Origin: Actinomycetospora sp.
GTDB taxonomy: Bacteria > Actinomycetota > Actinomycetes > Mycobacteriales > Pseudonocardiaceae
Assembly: GCA_025925615.1 (NCBI GenBank)
Contig: JAICLN010000125.1
Span: 1 to 10,084 of the forward strand
Direction: 5' to 3'
DNA length: 10,084 nucleotides
This document shows, in pieces, positions 1 to 7,162 of the stretch; the stretch's first letter is position 1; every line of letters begins with the position of its first letter. Under the pieces are notes generated by a model that was not told the origin of the DNA, ran no database searches, and saw only the letters and a program-made list of their open reading frames with translations. Position numbers and translations under genes: made by a program.

Positions 1-161
1 ACCGAGATCAGCGCCACGAGCAGGCCCGCCCCCACCGACACCAGGATCGCGACGCGGCGCCGCAGCGGGATCTCGAGCAGCACGTGCCAGCCCGACGGCG
101 GGGCGGGGCCGTCGCCGCGGCCGTCCTCGGACCCCGTCGTCGTGGCCGTCGTCGCGCTCAT
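1..161 (-). CDS. N-terminus of a membrane protein, probable sensor histidine kinase (partial)
   Basis: The ATG at 161-159 opens a frame that runs off the left edge after 53 codons. A strong GGGAGGA Shine-Dalgarno sits 8 bases upstream (reverse complement of 170-176). The protein begins with a short Ser/Thr/Asp/Gly-rich cytoplasmic stretch. Then comes a basic juxtamembrane patch (PLRRRVA, residues 33-39) and a hydrophobic segment (about residues 38-53) that looks like the first membrane helix. This arrangement is typical of actinobacterial MprB/CseC-type sensor kinases, and the divergent neighbour is a PepD/HtrA-like protease. In mycobacteria that protease sits beside mprAB, which supports the guess. 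No kinase motif lies inside the window, so another membrane protein is possible. The coding potential and start are well supported; the function is inferred from context. Confidence 0.6.
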   Translation of the reverse strand, partial: MSATTATTTGSEDGRGDGPAPPSGWHVLLEIPLRRRVAILVSVGAGLLVALIS

Positions 162-293
162 CACCTCGATCCTCCCGGATGTCGGGTGGTGCGTGGGTCG
201 GGTCCCCGGCGGAGTCCCCGAGCACGGTGGTGGGCCGGACGGGGGCGCCCGGTGCGACGGAGGGGTTCCCGCCGGGCGCAGGAGCGCGCCGAT

Positions 294-299
294 GAGGGA
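294..299 (+). promoter_or_regulatory. Shine-Dalgarno that sets the htrA start
   Basis: GAGGGA lies 10 bases before the ATG at 310. The frame is open upstream to an ATG at 142, but that start would run back into the divergent gene's 5' end and has no comparable site. The ATG at 292 also lacks one. Confidence 0.6.
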
Positions 300-309
300 C
301 GCTGGGCCC

Positions 310-1929
310 ATGAGCGAGCGCGACCCCCGTCACCCCCGGCGGGAGGGCCCGTCCGAGGCCCCGCCGGAGGGCTCGGCGTCCGGGACGCCGGACGTGTCCG
401 GGTGGGGCGCGGCGGACGACGAGGCGTCGACGGCGCAGCGTCCGGGCCTGGGTACGGGCTACCGGCACCCGAACGGCCCCGGGGTGCGCTGGAGTGACGG
501 CGGGACGGCCCAGCGCTCCTGGTCGGGGGCGCCGTTCGGTGGCCACGTGCCGTCGAACTCGCCGACCACCGAGGCCACGGCGCAGTACGGACCGGACGAG
601 CAGTCGGACTACGGCTGGGGACGGACGCCGACCGCGACGGCTCCCGGCTCGAGCGGGCCGGGTGGGTCCGGTGGTTCGTCGCGGATGACGGCGACCCCGC
701 CCGGCGGCTTCCCGGCCGACCCCGGGGCCGGGTGGGGCGGCGCGCCGCTCCCCGACCCGCACGGCGGGACGTCCGGTGACACCGCCGCGGGCTCCTCCGA
801 GGACCGTCCGGGCTGGGCCGAGCGGCTCCGCGCGCGGGGCCGTGACGGTGCCGGCACCGTCGGGCGGACCGGGCTGATCCTCGTGGCCCTCGTCGCGCTC
901 GTGGCCGGACTCGTCGGCGGCGCCATCGCGGGCTCGCTGGCGACGCGCGGGTCCACCTCGGGGACCTCGCTCGCCACCACCGACTCGTCGGGGGATCCGC
1001 TCCCGCCCGCGCCCGCGGGCTCCGTCGAGGCCATCGCCGCCACCGTGCTGCCCAGCACCGTCCAGATCCTCGGGTCGGCCGGGGAGGGCTCGGGCGTGGT
1101 GATCTCCCCCGACGGCCTGATCATGACGAACAACCACGTCCTCGCCGCCGGCCGTGGCGGCGGGCTGCAGGCGGTGTTCTCCGACGGCCGGGTCGCCCCG
1201 GTGACGCTGGTCGGCACGGCACCGGCGGCCGACATCGCCGTCGTGCGGACGTCGGGCCTGGACGGCCTGCAGCCGGCCGTACTCGGGGACTCCGACCGGT
1301 TGCGCCAGGGCCAGGCGGTCGTCGCGGTCGGCTCGCCCCTGGGGCTCTCGGGCACGGTGACGACGGGCATCGTGTCGGCGTTGCAGCGCCCGGTCGCGGC
1401 GGGCGGGTCCGGCGCGGGCCAGGACAGCACGCTCGACGCGATCCAGACCGACGCCGCGATCAACCCGGGCAACTCCGGAGGGCCGCTCGCCGACTCCGAG
1501 GGCCACGTCATCGGGGTCAACACCGCCATCGCCAGCGTGGCGTCCGGCGGCGGCGCGGGTCAGGAGGGCGGCTCCATCGGGCTGGGGTTCGCCATCCCGA
1601 TCAACCAGGCCCGGCGGATCGCGACCGAGCTCGTGCAGACCGGCCGCGCGACCCACGCGAGCCTCGGCGTCGCGCTGTCCCCCCCCCGGGCGCGCGGGGC
1701 GACCGTCGCCGGCGTCACCCCGGGGTCGCCCGCGGCGACGGCCGGCATCGCGACGGGCGACCTGGTCACCAAGGTCGACAACCGGGTGATCGAGGACGCC
1801 AACGCGCTCGTCGCGGCGATCCAGTCGAGTGCGCCGAACCAGGTGGTGACGCTGACCGTGGCCAGCCCGGGCGCGGCGCCCCGTCCCGTGCCGGTCACCC
1901 TGGGCAGCCGGGTGATCGGCGGGCGATAG
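310..1929 (+). CDS. HtrA/PepD-like membrane-anchored trypsin-type serine protease with PDZ domain
   Basis: The 539-residue protein is a DegP/HtrA-family protease that should act in periplasm-like envelope quality control. Residues 1-185 form a Gly/Pro/Ser-rich, probably disordered cytoplasmic tail. Residues 188-211 are one transmembrane helix (GLILVALVALVAGLVGG). The S1C protease domain follows with a complete triad: His276 in TNNHV, Asp308 in AADIAVV and Ser389 in NPGNSGGPL. A single PDZ domain covers about residues 451-535. Length and order match mycobacterial PepD (Rv0983-type) proteins. The ATG at 310 was chosen because it has a Shine-Dalgarno and gives a normal-length tail. The gene is divergent from the putative kinase and convergent with the methyltransferase, with hairpins just after the stop. 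In M. tuberculosis, MprAB controls pepD; control here is only inferred. A 9-C run (1679-1687) lies where the protease and PDZ domains join. Confidence 0.93.
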   Translation: MSERDPRHPRREGPSEAPPEGSASGTPDVSGWGAADDEASTAQRPGLGTGYRHPNGPGVRWSDGGTAQRSWSGAPFGGHVPSNSPTTEATAQYGPDEQSDYGWGRTPTATAPGSSGPGGSGGSSRMTATPPGGFPADPGAGWGGAPLPDPHGGTSGDTAAGSSEDRPGWAERLRARGRDGAGTVGRTGLILVALVALVAGLVGGAIAGSLATRGSTSGTSLATTDSSGDPLPPAPAGSVEAIAATVLPSTVQILGSAGEGSGVVISPDGLIMTNNHVLAAGRGGGLQAVFSDGRVAPVTLVGTAPAADIAVVRTSGLDGLQPAVLGDSDRLRQGQAVVAVGSPLGLSGTVTTGIVSALQRPVAAGGSGAGQDSTLDAIQTDAAINPGNSGGPLADSEGHVIGVNTAIASVASGGGAGQEGGSIGLGFAIPINQARRIATELVQTGRATHASLGVALSPPRARGATVAGVTPGSPAATAGIATGDLVTKVDNRVIEDANALVAAIQSSAPNQVVTLTVASPGAAPRPVPVTLGSRVIGGR

Positions 1930-1997
1930 GTGGCCTTCGGCCACGTGAGCACTTTCCGGGGTTATAGCCCCGGAAAGTGCTCACAAGCGCGAAGCGC
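1930..1997. repeat. Compound palindrome: three consecutive hairpins, probable bidirectional terminator or REP-like element
   Basis: Three inverted repeats lie almost end to end. The first is GTGGCC-TTC-GGCCAC (1930-1944). The second has 17-bp perfect arms, GTGAGCACTTTCCGGGG at 1945-1961 and its exact complement at 1968-1984, around the 6-base loop TTATAG. The third is GCGC-GAA-GCGC (1987-1997). The element begins right after the htrA stop and carries the stop codon of the minus-strand methyltransferase in its central loop. It is placed to terminate both convergent transcripts, although no U-tract follows the stem. The symmetric outer mini-hairpins, each TTC when read toward the centre, resemble REP/MITE-like interspersed elements more than a plain terminator. 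Confidence 0.8.
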
Positions 1998-2741
1998 ACA
2001 GAACGAGCGGCCCGTCGCGACGATATCCTCGGGCGACGAGCGCTCGGTGACCCGCAGCCCGGCGGCGTGGGCGACCTCGTCGACCGCATCGGCCCCGAGG
2101 ACCGCCCAGGGGAACCAGGTGCCGGCGAGGCCGTCGACCTGGCCGTCGTCGCTGACGAGGTGCGCGGCGCCCTGCCAGAGCCCGACGTCGGGCTCGAGCT
2201 CGACCAGCACCGTCCCGTCGCGGGCGAGCAGGTCGCGGCAGCGGCGCAGCAGGGCGACCGGGTCGCCCCCGATGCCGATGTTGCCGTCGGCCAGCACGAC
2301 GTGCTCCCAGCGGCCCTCCCCGGGCAGTCGGTCGAACGCGTCCTGGTGCAGCACGGCCGCACCCCGTTCCAGACATCGCTCGATGGCGCGGACCGAGACG
2401 TCGACCCCGAGAGCGGGCACCCCGCGGTCGGCGAGCGCGACGACGAGGCGGCCCGGGCCGCACCCGAGGTCCAGCGTCGCGCCGTGGCAGCGCTCCAGCA
2501 GCCAGCCGTCATCGTCGTCGGCGTCGTCCTGCCAGCGCTGCACCGCCAGGGGCAGCACCACCCCGTCCGCCCGCACCAGCCGGTGGCTGCGGCCGGCGAG
2601 TGCGGCGTCGAACACCGTCGGCCCACCGGGCCCGGCATCGGGCACACCCTCGTCCCAGACGACGTCGGCCGGACAGACCGGGCGTTCGCGGGCCGCGTCG
2701 ACGACGGCGAACGGCTGGGTCATCGGCGACAGGGACGTCAC
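1962..2741 (-). CDS. Class I SAM-dependent methyltransferase
   Basis: The 259-residue protein has a Rossmann methyltransferase core. Motif I is DLGCGPG (residues 91-97), the acidic end of strand 2 is in LGVDVS (Asp114), and a later strand/loop reads LADGNIGIGGD (150-160). The substrate is not evident; within this operon a sugar, lipid or small metabolite is plausible. The GTG start at 2741 overlaps the stop of the upstream transferase as GTGA. It has a GGAGG Shine-Dalgarno at 2755-2751, 9 bases upstream, so translation is probably coupled but also independently primed. An in-frame ATG at 2723 is a weaker alternative. The last residues, EHFPGL, are encoded by one arm of the 17-bp palindrome, and the TAA lies in its loop. 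The natural C-terminus may therefore have been altered by arrival of that element. The fold is certain; the substrate is unknown. Confidence 0.88.
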   Translation of the reverse strand: MTSLSPMTQPFAVVDAARERPVCPADVVWDEGVPDAGPGGPTVFDAALAGRSHRLVRADGVVLPLAVQRWQDDADDDDGWLLERCHGATLDLGCGPGRLVVALADRGVPALGVDVSVRAIERCLERGAAVLHQDAFDRLPGEGRWEHVVLADGNIGIGGDPVALLRRCRDLLARDGTVLVELEPDVGLWQGAAHLVSDDGQVDGLAGTWFPWAVLGADAVDEVAHAAGLRVTERSSPEDIVATGRSFCALRACEHFPGL

Positions 2742-3514
2742 GGGCGGACACCTCCGGGGACGGGGAGGAGGTCGCCGACCGCGCGGGCGAAACGACCGTG
2801 GGGAACGAGTTCGGACACGCGGACGGCGTCGTCGGCGGTGTCGACGTCCGAGAGCGGGGGGAGGTCGGCCACCGCGTCGCGCCCGAGGGCTGCGTGCAGG
2901 GCCTCGAGGGTGAGACGACCGGTGTCGTCGGTGGAGGTCGGTACCCCGGAGATGATCCCGGCCCGCCCCGGTTCGCGCAGGGCGAGGGCCCACCAGCCGC
3001 CGTCGAGGGCGAGACCGAGGGCCGCCTGGGCGCCGGCCTCGACGTGGCCCAGCGCCTCGTCGAGCAGGCCCGCGTCGAGCTGCGGGGTGTCCATGCCGAC
3101 CTGCACGCTCACCGCGTCGGGGAAGCGACCGGCGACGACGTCGTGGGCGGCGGCGATGCGCTCGCCCAGGGAGTCGCCGCGCTGGGCGACGACGGTGTGC
3201 GGGGCGAGGGCGACGTCGATCTCGTCCGCGCGGACCGCGTCGCGGACCGAGCCCTCGAGGGCGACGACGACCCGCGCACCCGGCGTCGCGGCCGCGGCGT
3301 CGAGGGTGTCGAGCAGGGCGGCGGCCGCCACCCCGGCGGCGCCCTCCGGCGTCGCGGGCGGGCTCAGCCGGGTCTTCGCTTGGCCGGGGACCGGCGCCTT
3401 GGCGAGCACCAGGACGACGCGCCGGACCGCGTCCCCACCCTCCGTGCCCCCGGACCCGCGCGATCCTGCCTGGTCGTCCCGCATGATCGGCGCGTTCGTC
3501 GCGGGGGTGGTCAT
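2738..3514 (-). CDS. TIGR04282/DUF2064-family transferase (CofC/GT-A-like fold)
   Basis: The 258-residue protein shows the family's nucleotide-binding start, AKAPVPGQAKTRL (38-50), then QRGDSLGERI (111-120). It also has GMDTPQL (140-146), where Asp142 would be the metal ligand, and DGGWWALAL (171-179). Many members carry GSDCP and DGGY at the last two sites, so this is a divergent actinobacterial form. Family members are annotated as arsenosugar-biosynthesis or rSAM/selenodomain-associated glycosyltransferases; the reaction is mostly unproven. The ATG at 3514 overlaps the stop of the GT2 gene as ATGA, and the stop overlaps the methyltransferase start as GTGA, so it is the middle gene of a three-gene operon. 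The first 30 or so residues are low-complexity and precede the conserved fold. An internal ATG at 3484 is possible but has no ribosome site. Confidence 0.85.
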   Translation of the reverse strand: MTTPATNAPIMRDDQAGSRGSGGTEGGDAVRRVVLVLAKAPVPGQAKTRLSPPATPEGAAGVAAAALLDTLDAAAATPGARVVVALEGSVRDAVRADEIDVALAPHTVVAQRGDSLGERIAAAHDVVAGRFPDAVSVQVGMDTPQLDAGLLDEALGHVEAGAQAALGLALDGGWWALALREPGRAGIISGVPTSTDDTGRLTLEALHAALGRDAVADLPPLSDVDTADDAVRVSELVPHGRFARAVGDLLPVPGGVRP

Positions 3515-4218
3515 CGGTTCGGGGTCCCCGTCGCCGGGTCGGCGGGCGGTGCGCCGTGCGGTGTGCGGGCGAGCGCCCGGGTCATGTCGCGCACTGCGCG
3601 GAACGTGCCGCGCACCGAGCCGGACACCTTCGATCGCCCCCCTGCCCGCGGCCGGTAGGCCACGTCCACCTCACGAATCCGCCAGCCGGCGGCGCCGGCC
3701 CGGATGAGCAGCTCCAGCGGATAGCCGAAGGCCCGGTCGGTGATGCCGAGGTCGAGTAGCGCCTGCCGGCGCGCCACCCGCACCGGTGCGATGTCCCGGA
3801 CCCCCACCCCGCGTACCCGCATCAGCCCGGAGAGCACGAGATTGCTCACCCGGGCGTGCCACGGCCACACCCCGCGCGACGCCGGGACCCGCCGCCCGAC
3901 GACGAGGTCGACTCCCGTGTCGTTCAGCAGCGTCACCATCGCGGGGAGCTCGGCCGGGTCGAGCGAGCCGTCCGCGTCGATCACCGCGACGATCTCGGTC
4001 CGCGTCGCCTCCAGCCCGGCGTGTACGGCGGCGCCGTAGCCCTTGCGGGCCTCGTGCACCACGAGCGCCCCACGGCTCGCGGCGAGCTCGGGCGTGCCGT
4101 CGGTCGAGCCGTTGTCGGCGACGACCGCGTCGAACCCGTCGGGCAGCGCGTCCAGGACCGTGGGCAGCGCCTCCACCTCGTTGAGGCACGGGAGCACGAC
4201 ATCCACGCGGCCGGTCAC
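3511..4218 (-). CDS. Family 2 glycosyltransferase, DPM1/polyprenyl-phosphate type without membrane tail
   Basis: The 235-residue GT-A protein has VDVVLPCLNE (5-14), the nucleotide-binding DNGSTDGT (35-42) and the metal-binding DADGS (81-85). Its C-terminus ends in the GGRSKVSGS pattern (193-201) typical of dolichyl/polyprenyl-phosphate sugar synthases. The likely reaction is transfer of a sugar from an NDP-sugar to polyprenyl phosphate at the inner membrane face; donor and acceptor are inferred. No transmembrane segment follows the catalytic domain. The frame opens back to 4341, but the upstream residues are not GT-like. The GTG at 4218 lies 7 bases after a TAGCGT box with no Shine-Dalgarno, which fits a leaderless transcript. 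It is the first gene of the operon and is divergent from the GT-C-like protein that could use its product. Confidence 0.9.
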   Translation of the reverse strand: MTGRVDVVLPCLNEVEALPTVLDALPDGFDAVVADNGSTDGTPELAASRGALVVHEARKGYGAAVHAGLEATRTEIVAVIDADGSLDPAELPAMVTLLNDTGVDLVVGRRVPASRGVWPWHARVSNLVLSGLMRVRGVGVRDIAPVRVARRQALLDLGITDRAFGYPLELLIRAGAAGWRIREVDVAYRPRAGGRSKVSGSVRGTFRAVRDMTRALARTPHGAPPADPATGTPNR

Positions 4219-4225
4219 CGTCGTT

Positions 4226-4255
4226 ACGCTATGAGGTCGCCTCGCTGCATGTGCA
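4226..4255 (-). promoter_or_regulatory. Promoter of the GT2-DUF2064-methyltransferase operon (leaderless)
   Basis: On the minus strand TGCACA (4255-4250) is followed after 18 bases by TAGCGT (4231-4226). That matches four of six TTGACA bases and the actinobacterial TANNNT -10. The GTG start follows 7 bases later, so transcription would begin at or one base from the start codon. Confidence 0.55.
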
Positions 4256-4339
4256 TCCGGGCCCCCTCCTCGCGCGGACGTGGAGCGCAGGCGCTGTCCA
4301 CCGTGCGGCGGACGTGCCACGTCCGGGTGGGCCCGCCTC

Positions 4340-4368
4340 ACGACACCGCCACGCCCGGTTCGTACTCT
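4340..4368 (+). promoter_or_regulatory. Promoter of the GT-C-like gene (leaderless)
   Basis: ACGACA (4340-4345), with the GACA of TTGACA, is followed after exactly 17 bases by TACTCT (4363-4368). The GTG at 4377 starts 8 bases later. Spacing is ideal for a SigA-type promoter, and no Shine-Dalgarno precedes the start. Confidence 0.6.
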
Positions 4369-4376
4369 CCGTGGCC

Positions 4377-5828
4377 GTGACGACCGTGCTCGGCGACGTG
4401 CGCTCCCACGACGACGACGGCGGTGCCGTCACGCCCGGTGGCCGGGCGCGCCGCAGGGACCCCCGCTGGTGGGGCGACCTCGTCGCCGTGGTGCTCGTCG
4501 CGGGCCTGGTCGCCGCCGCGTCGCTGTACGGCTGGTCCGCGATCGACGAGGGCGTGAAGATCCTCGTCGGGTGGCCGCCGCTGCTCGCCGACTGGCTGCC
4601 GCACTTCTCGCGCGGCGGGACCCTCGCCGTCGTCGTCGCGCTGCTCGTCGCACTGGCCGGCCCCACCGTCGCGGCCCGGCTGCGCTGGGGCCCGCTGCTG
4701 GTCGTCGGGTACCTCGCCGCCGCCGCGTGGACCTTCGGCCTGGCGCTGATCGACGGCTACCAGGCCGGGATCGTCGACCGGCTCACGACGCCGACCGAGT
4801 ACCTCGTCGAGGTCGGGCGCTTCCCGGGCCTCGGGCCGTTCCTCACGACGTTCGCCGACCGTATCGTCGGGATGACGCCGGGCACGCTGGTCACGCACGC
4901 CTCGGGCCACCCGCCGCTGGCGACGCTGGTCTACGTCGGGATCGCTCGTGTGCTCGGCCCCGGCGGCGAGTACCCCGGGCTGGTGACGCTGCTGGTGGGC
5001 GCGTCCGCCTCGGTCGCGGTGGCGATCACCGTCGGGGCGCTCGGCGGCATCCGGTGGGGACCCGTGACGCTGCCGCTCGCGCCGGAGACGGTGACCGCCG
5101 GGCGGGACCTGGCGCGGCGCTACCTGCCGTTCGGGGTGCTCTTCCCCGGCGCGGTGTGGGTCGGGGTGTCGGCCGACGGGCTGTTCGCCGCGGTGTTCGC
5201 GTGGGGGGTCGCGTTCCTCGCGCTCGGCGCGGTGCGCCGGGGCCTTCTCGGCGTGGCGGCGTGCCTGCTCGGCGGCGTGGTCCTCGGTGCCGCGCTCTTC
5301 CTGTCCTACGGCCTCACCGCGGGCGGCCTGGTGCCGATCGTGGTCGCGATCGTGGTGCGGCGGTGGTCCCCGCTGATCGCGGGGGCGATCGGCGCGGCGG
5401 CCGTCGTCGGGCTGTTCGCGCTCGGCGGGTTCTGGTGGCTCGACGGGTACGAGCAGGTCAAGCTGCGCTACTACCAGGTCGGCGAGTACGGCCTGCTGCG
5501 CCCGTACACGTACTGGGTGTGGGCGGATCTGGCGGCGTTCGCGCTGACGCTGGGGCCGGCGGTCGTCGCCGGGCTGCGGCGGGTCGCGTGGTGGCCGCGC
5601 CGGGTCCCGCCGGCCGTGCCGCTGCTGATCGCGGCGGTGCTGCTGGCGGTCGCCGTCGCGGACCTGTCGGGCCTCTCGAAGGCCGAGGTGGAGCGGATAT
5701 GGCTGCCGTTCGGGACGTGGGCGGTCCTGGCCTGCGTCATGCTCCCGCCGCGCTCGGCGCGCTGGTGGCTGCTCGGGCAGGCCGTCCTCGCGATCGCGGT
5801 GAACAGCCTGCTCGCGACCGTCTGGTAG
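4377..5828 (+). CDS. Polytopic membrane protein, probable GT-C-fold glycosyltransferase
   Basis: The 483-residue protein has a short charged cytoplasmic N-terminus (residues 1-31) and then about ten to twelve hydrophobic segments. An early extracytoplasmic loop has Asp127 in LIDGYQAG. HASGHPPLATL (174-184) resembles the HPP signature of ArnT/PMT-type GT-C enzymes, and a C-terminal EVERIWLPF (437-445) recalls the conserved Arg-containing loops of that group. GT-C enzymes take sugars from polyprenyl-phosphate donors on the outer face, so the divergent GT2 gene is a natural partner. Acceptor and sugar are unknown. The GTG at 4377 was chosen because it follows a well-spaced promoter; GTG at 4371 is two codons upstream. 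An earlier in-frame ATG at 4251 would place the promoter inside the gene. Membrane topology is clear; the enzyme class is a moderately confident inference. Confidence 0.8.
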   Translation: MTTVLGDVRSHDDDGGAVTPGGRARRRDPRWWGDLVAVVLVAGLVAAASLYGWSAIDEGVKILVGWPPLLADWLPHFSRGGTLAVVVALLVALAGPTVAARLRWGPLLVVGYLAAAAWTFGLALIDGYQAGIVDRLTTPTEYLVEVGRFPGLGPFLTTFADRIVGMTPGTLVTHASGHPPLATLVYVGIARVLGPGGEYPGLVTLLVGASASVAVAITVGALGGIRWGPVTLPLAPETVTAGRDLARRYLPFGVLFPGAVWVGVSADGLFAAVFAWGVAFLALGAVRRGLLGVAACLLGGVVLGAALFLSYGLTAGGLVPIVVAIVVRRWSPLIAGAIGAAAVVGLFALGGFWWLDGYEQVKLRYYQVGEYGLLRPYTYWVWADLAAFALTLGPAVVAGLRRVAWWPRRVPPAVPLLIAAVLLAVAVADLSGLSKAEVERIWLPFGTWAVLACVMLPPRSARWWLLGQAVLAIAVNSLLATVW

Positions 5829-6028
5829 TCGTTCGTGCCCTGTCGGCGTGCTGTGTTGACTCCCGTGCCTGACGTACCCTCGCCGGCACCGGCCGAACGC
5901 CACCGCCGCCCCCGAGGCGGGGCTCGGCGCGGTTCTGTCGGCTCACCCGAGCGTGGCGTTGATCAGAGGCACACCAGGCAGCCCGATCGGCCCCGGCCCA
6001 TGCCTGAAGACAGGAACACGCACCGGCG
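5829..6028. other. Non-coding gap between convergent genes
   Basis: This 200-base gap separates the ends of the GT-C-like and epimerase genes. It holds a modest GC-rich hairpin, CCGCC-CCCGA-GGCGG (5906-5920), that might contribute to termination. There is also a small CCTG-AAGA-CAGG stem (6003-6014). Open frames crossing it are extensions or shadows of the neighbours. I see no tRNA, promoter pair or small gene that I can support. Confidence 0.5.
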
Positions 6029-7096
6029 TCAGCGAACCGCGGCGCGCAGCGGGTCGGTGGCGAACCGCGTGATGCCGTCCGCGAAGGACACCCGGGCTCG
6101 GTAGCCGAGGACCTCCGCGGCGCGGGCCGGGTCGGCGGTGACGTGCCGGACGTCGCCGGGACGGGCGCCCCCGACGATCTGCGGCTCCGGCCCGGCCATC
6201 GCGCTCGCGAGCTGGGTGGCGAGGTCGGAGATCGTGCGGACCTCGCCGGAGCAGACGTTGAGCGGCGTGCAGGTCCCGGCGGCGGTGGCGTCCTCGGGGG
6301 CCTCGAGCGCCGCGACGTTGATGCCCGCGACGTCGCTGACGTGCACGAAGTCCCGACGCTGCCGGCCGTCCTCCATGACCCGCGGCGCCTCGCCCCGCTC
6401 CAGCGCCGACCGGAAGATCGACGCGACGCCGGCGTAGGGCGTGTTCTGCGGCATCCGCGGGCCGTAGACGTTGTGGTAGCGGAGCGCGATCACCCGCCCG
6501 CCCGTCGCGCGGGCCCACGCGACGGCGAGGTGCTCCTGCGCGAGCTTCGTGGCGGCGTAGGTGGACCGGGGCTCGAGGGCCGCGTCCTCGGGGACCAGTT
6601 CGCCCTGCAGGTCGCGGCCGCACACCGGGCACGGCAGGTCGTAGCGGCCCGCGTCGACGTCGGCCTGCGTACGCGCGGGCGGCGGCTGGACCCCGTGCTC
6701 GGGGCACGAGTAGCGGCCCTCGCCGTAGACCACCATCGAGCTGGCCATGACGAGCTTCGGGTGCTCCGCGCGGTACATCGCGGCGAGCAGGACGGCCGTG
6801 GCGACGTCGTTGTTCTCGGCGTAGGACGGCGCGTCGTTCGGGTCGACACCGTGCCCGACCATCGCCGCCTGGTGGCAGACCGCGTCCACCTCCGGCAGCA
6901 GCCGGTCGAGCAGACCCGCGTCCCGGACGTCGCCGCGGACCAGCTCGAAGCGGTCGGTCCACTCCGGCGCCTTGCCCTCCGCGTGGGCCTGCGGGAGCAG
7001 GGCGTCGAGCAGGACGGGGGTGTGACCGCGGTCGACGAGCTGGTCGGCGATCGCGGAGCCGATGAACCCGGCTCCGCCGGTCAGGAGGACTCGCAC
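6029..7096 (-). CDS. NAD-dependent NDP-sugar epimerase/dehydratase (extended SDR) with a C/H cluster insertion
   Basis: The 355-residue extended short-chain dehydrogenase begins with the Rossmann motif TGGAGFIGS (6-14). The active site is Ser119/Ser120 with Tyr180 and Lys184 (YAATK); RYHNVYGPR (206-214) is the usual substrate-side motif. Between the Ser and Tyr is an insertion with Cys131-x2-His134 and Cys156-x2-Cys159, spaced like a zinc site. From memory, actinobacterial proteins annotated as dTDP-L-rhamnose 4-epimerase carry a similar CPEHG segment, so that is the best specific guess. It would act on a nucleotide sugar in the cytosol. The GTG at 7096 lies 6 bases after a TACCGT -10 box with no Shine-Dalgarno. 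The gene is divergent from moaB2 and convergent with the GT-C-like gene. Family is certain; the exact substrate is tentative. Confidence 0.9.
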   Translation of the reverse strand: MRVLLTGGAGFIGSAIADQLVDRGHTPVLLDALLPQAHAEGKAPEWTDRFELVRGDVRDAGLLDRLLPEVDAVCHQAAMVGHGVDPNDAPSYAENNDVATAVLLAAMYRAEHPKLVMASSMVVYGEGRYSCPEHGVQPPPARTQADVDAGRYDLPCPVCGRDLQGELVPEDAALEPRSTYAATKLAQEHLAVAWARATGGRVIALRYHNVYGPRMPQNTPYAGVASIFRSALERGEAPRVMEDGRQRRDFVHVSDVAGINVAALEAPEDATAAGTCTPLNVCSGEVRTISDLATQLASAMAGPEPQIVGGARPGDVRHVTADPARAAEVLGYRARVSFADGITRFATDPLRAAVR

Positions 7097-7102
7097 GGCG
7101 CC

Positions 7103-7108
7103 ACGGTA
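7103..7108 (-). promoter_or_regulatory. -10 box of the epimerase gene (leaderless)
   Basis: TACCGT is followed by GGCGCC and then the GTG start, so the first transcribed base would be the start codon. No recognisable -35 was found at 17-18 bases. Confidence 0.5.
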
Positions 7109-7148
7109 GCCGCGGGCCGTCCGGCGGCGGGCCCCGCGGTCGGCTCGC

Positions 7149-7154
7149 TAGGAT
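7149..7154 (+). promoter_or_regulatory. -10 box of moaB2
   Basis: TAGGAT is followed by 8 bases and the ATG at 7163, which implies a leader of zero to two bases. No -35 stands out. Confidence 0.5.
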
Positions 7155-7162
7155 CTGCAGGC

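Noticed and set aside
1977..3707. A 576-codon plus-strand frame opposite the methyltransferase and DUF2064 genes.
   Set aside because: It is an antisense shadow of high-GC codons. Its product is low-complexity and the minus-strand genes carry real motifs and coupled starts.
4338..5903. A 521-codon minus-strand frame opposite the GT-C-like gene.
   Set aside because: The product is an Arg/Gln/Pro/Asp-rich string without fold features, while the plus strand encodes clear membrane helices and has a well-spaced promoter.
6143..7162. The upstream part of a 521-codon plus-strand frame that ends as moaB2.
   Set aside because: It lies antisense to the epimerase; the moaB2 family similarity begins only after the ATG at 7163.
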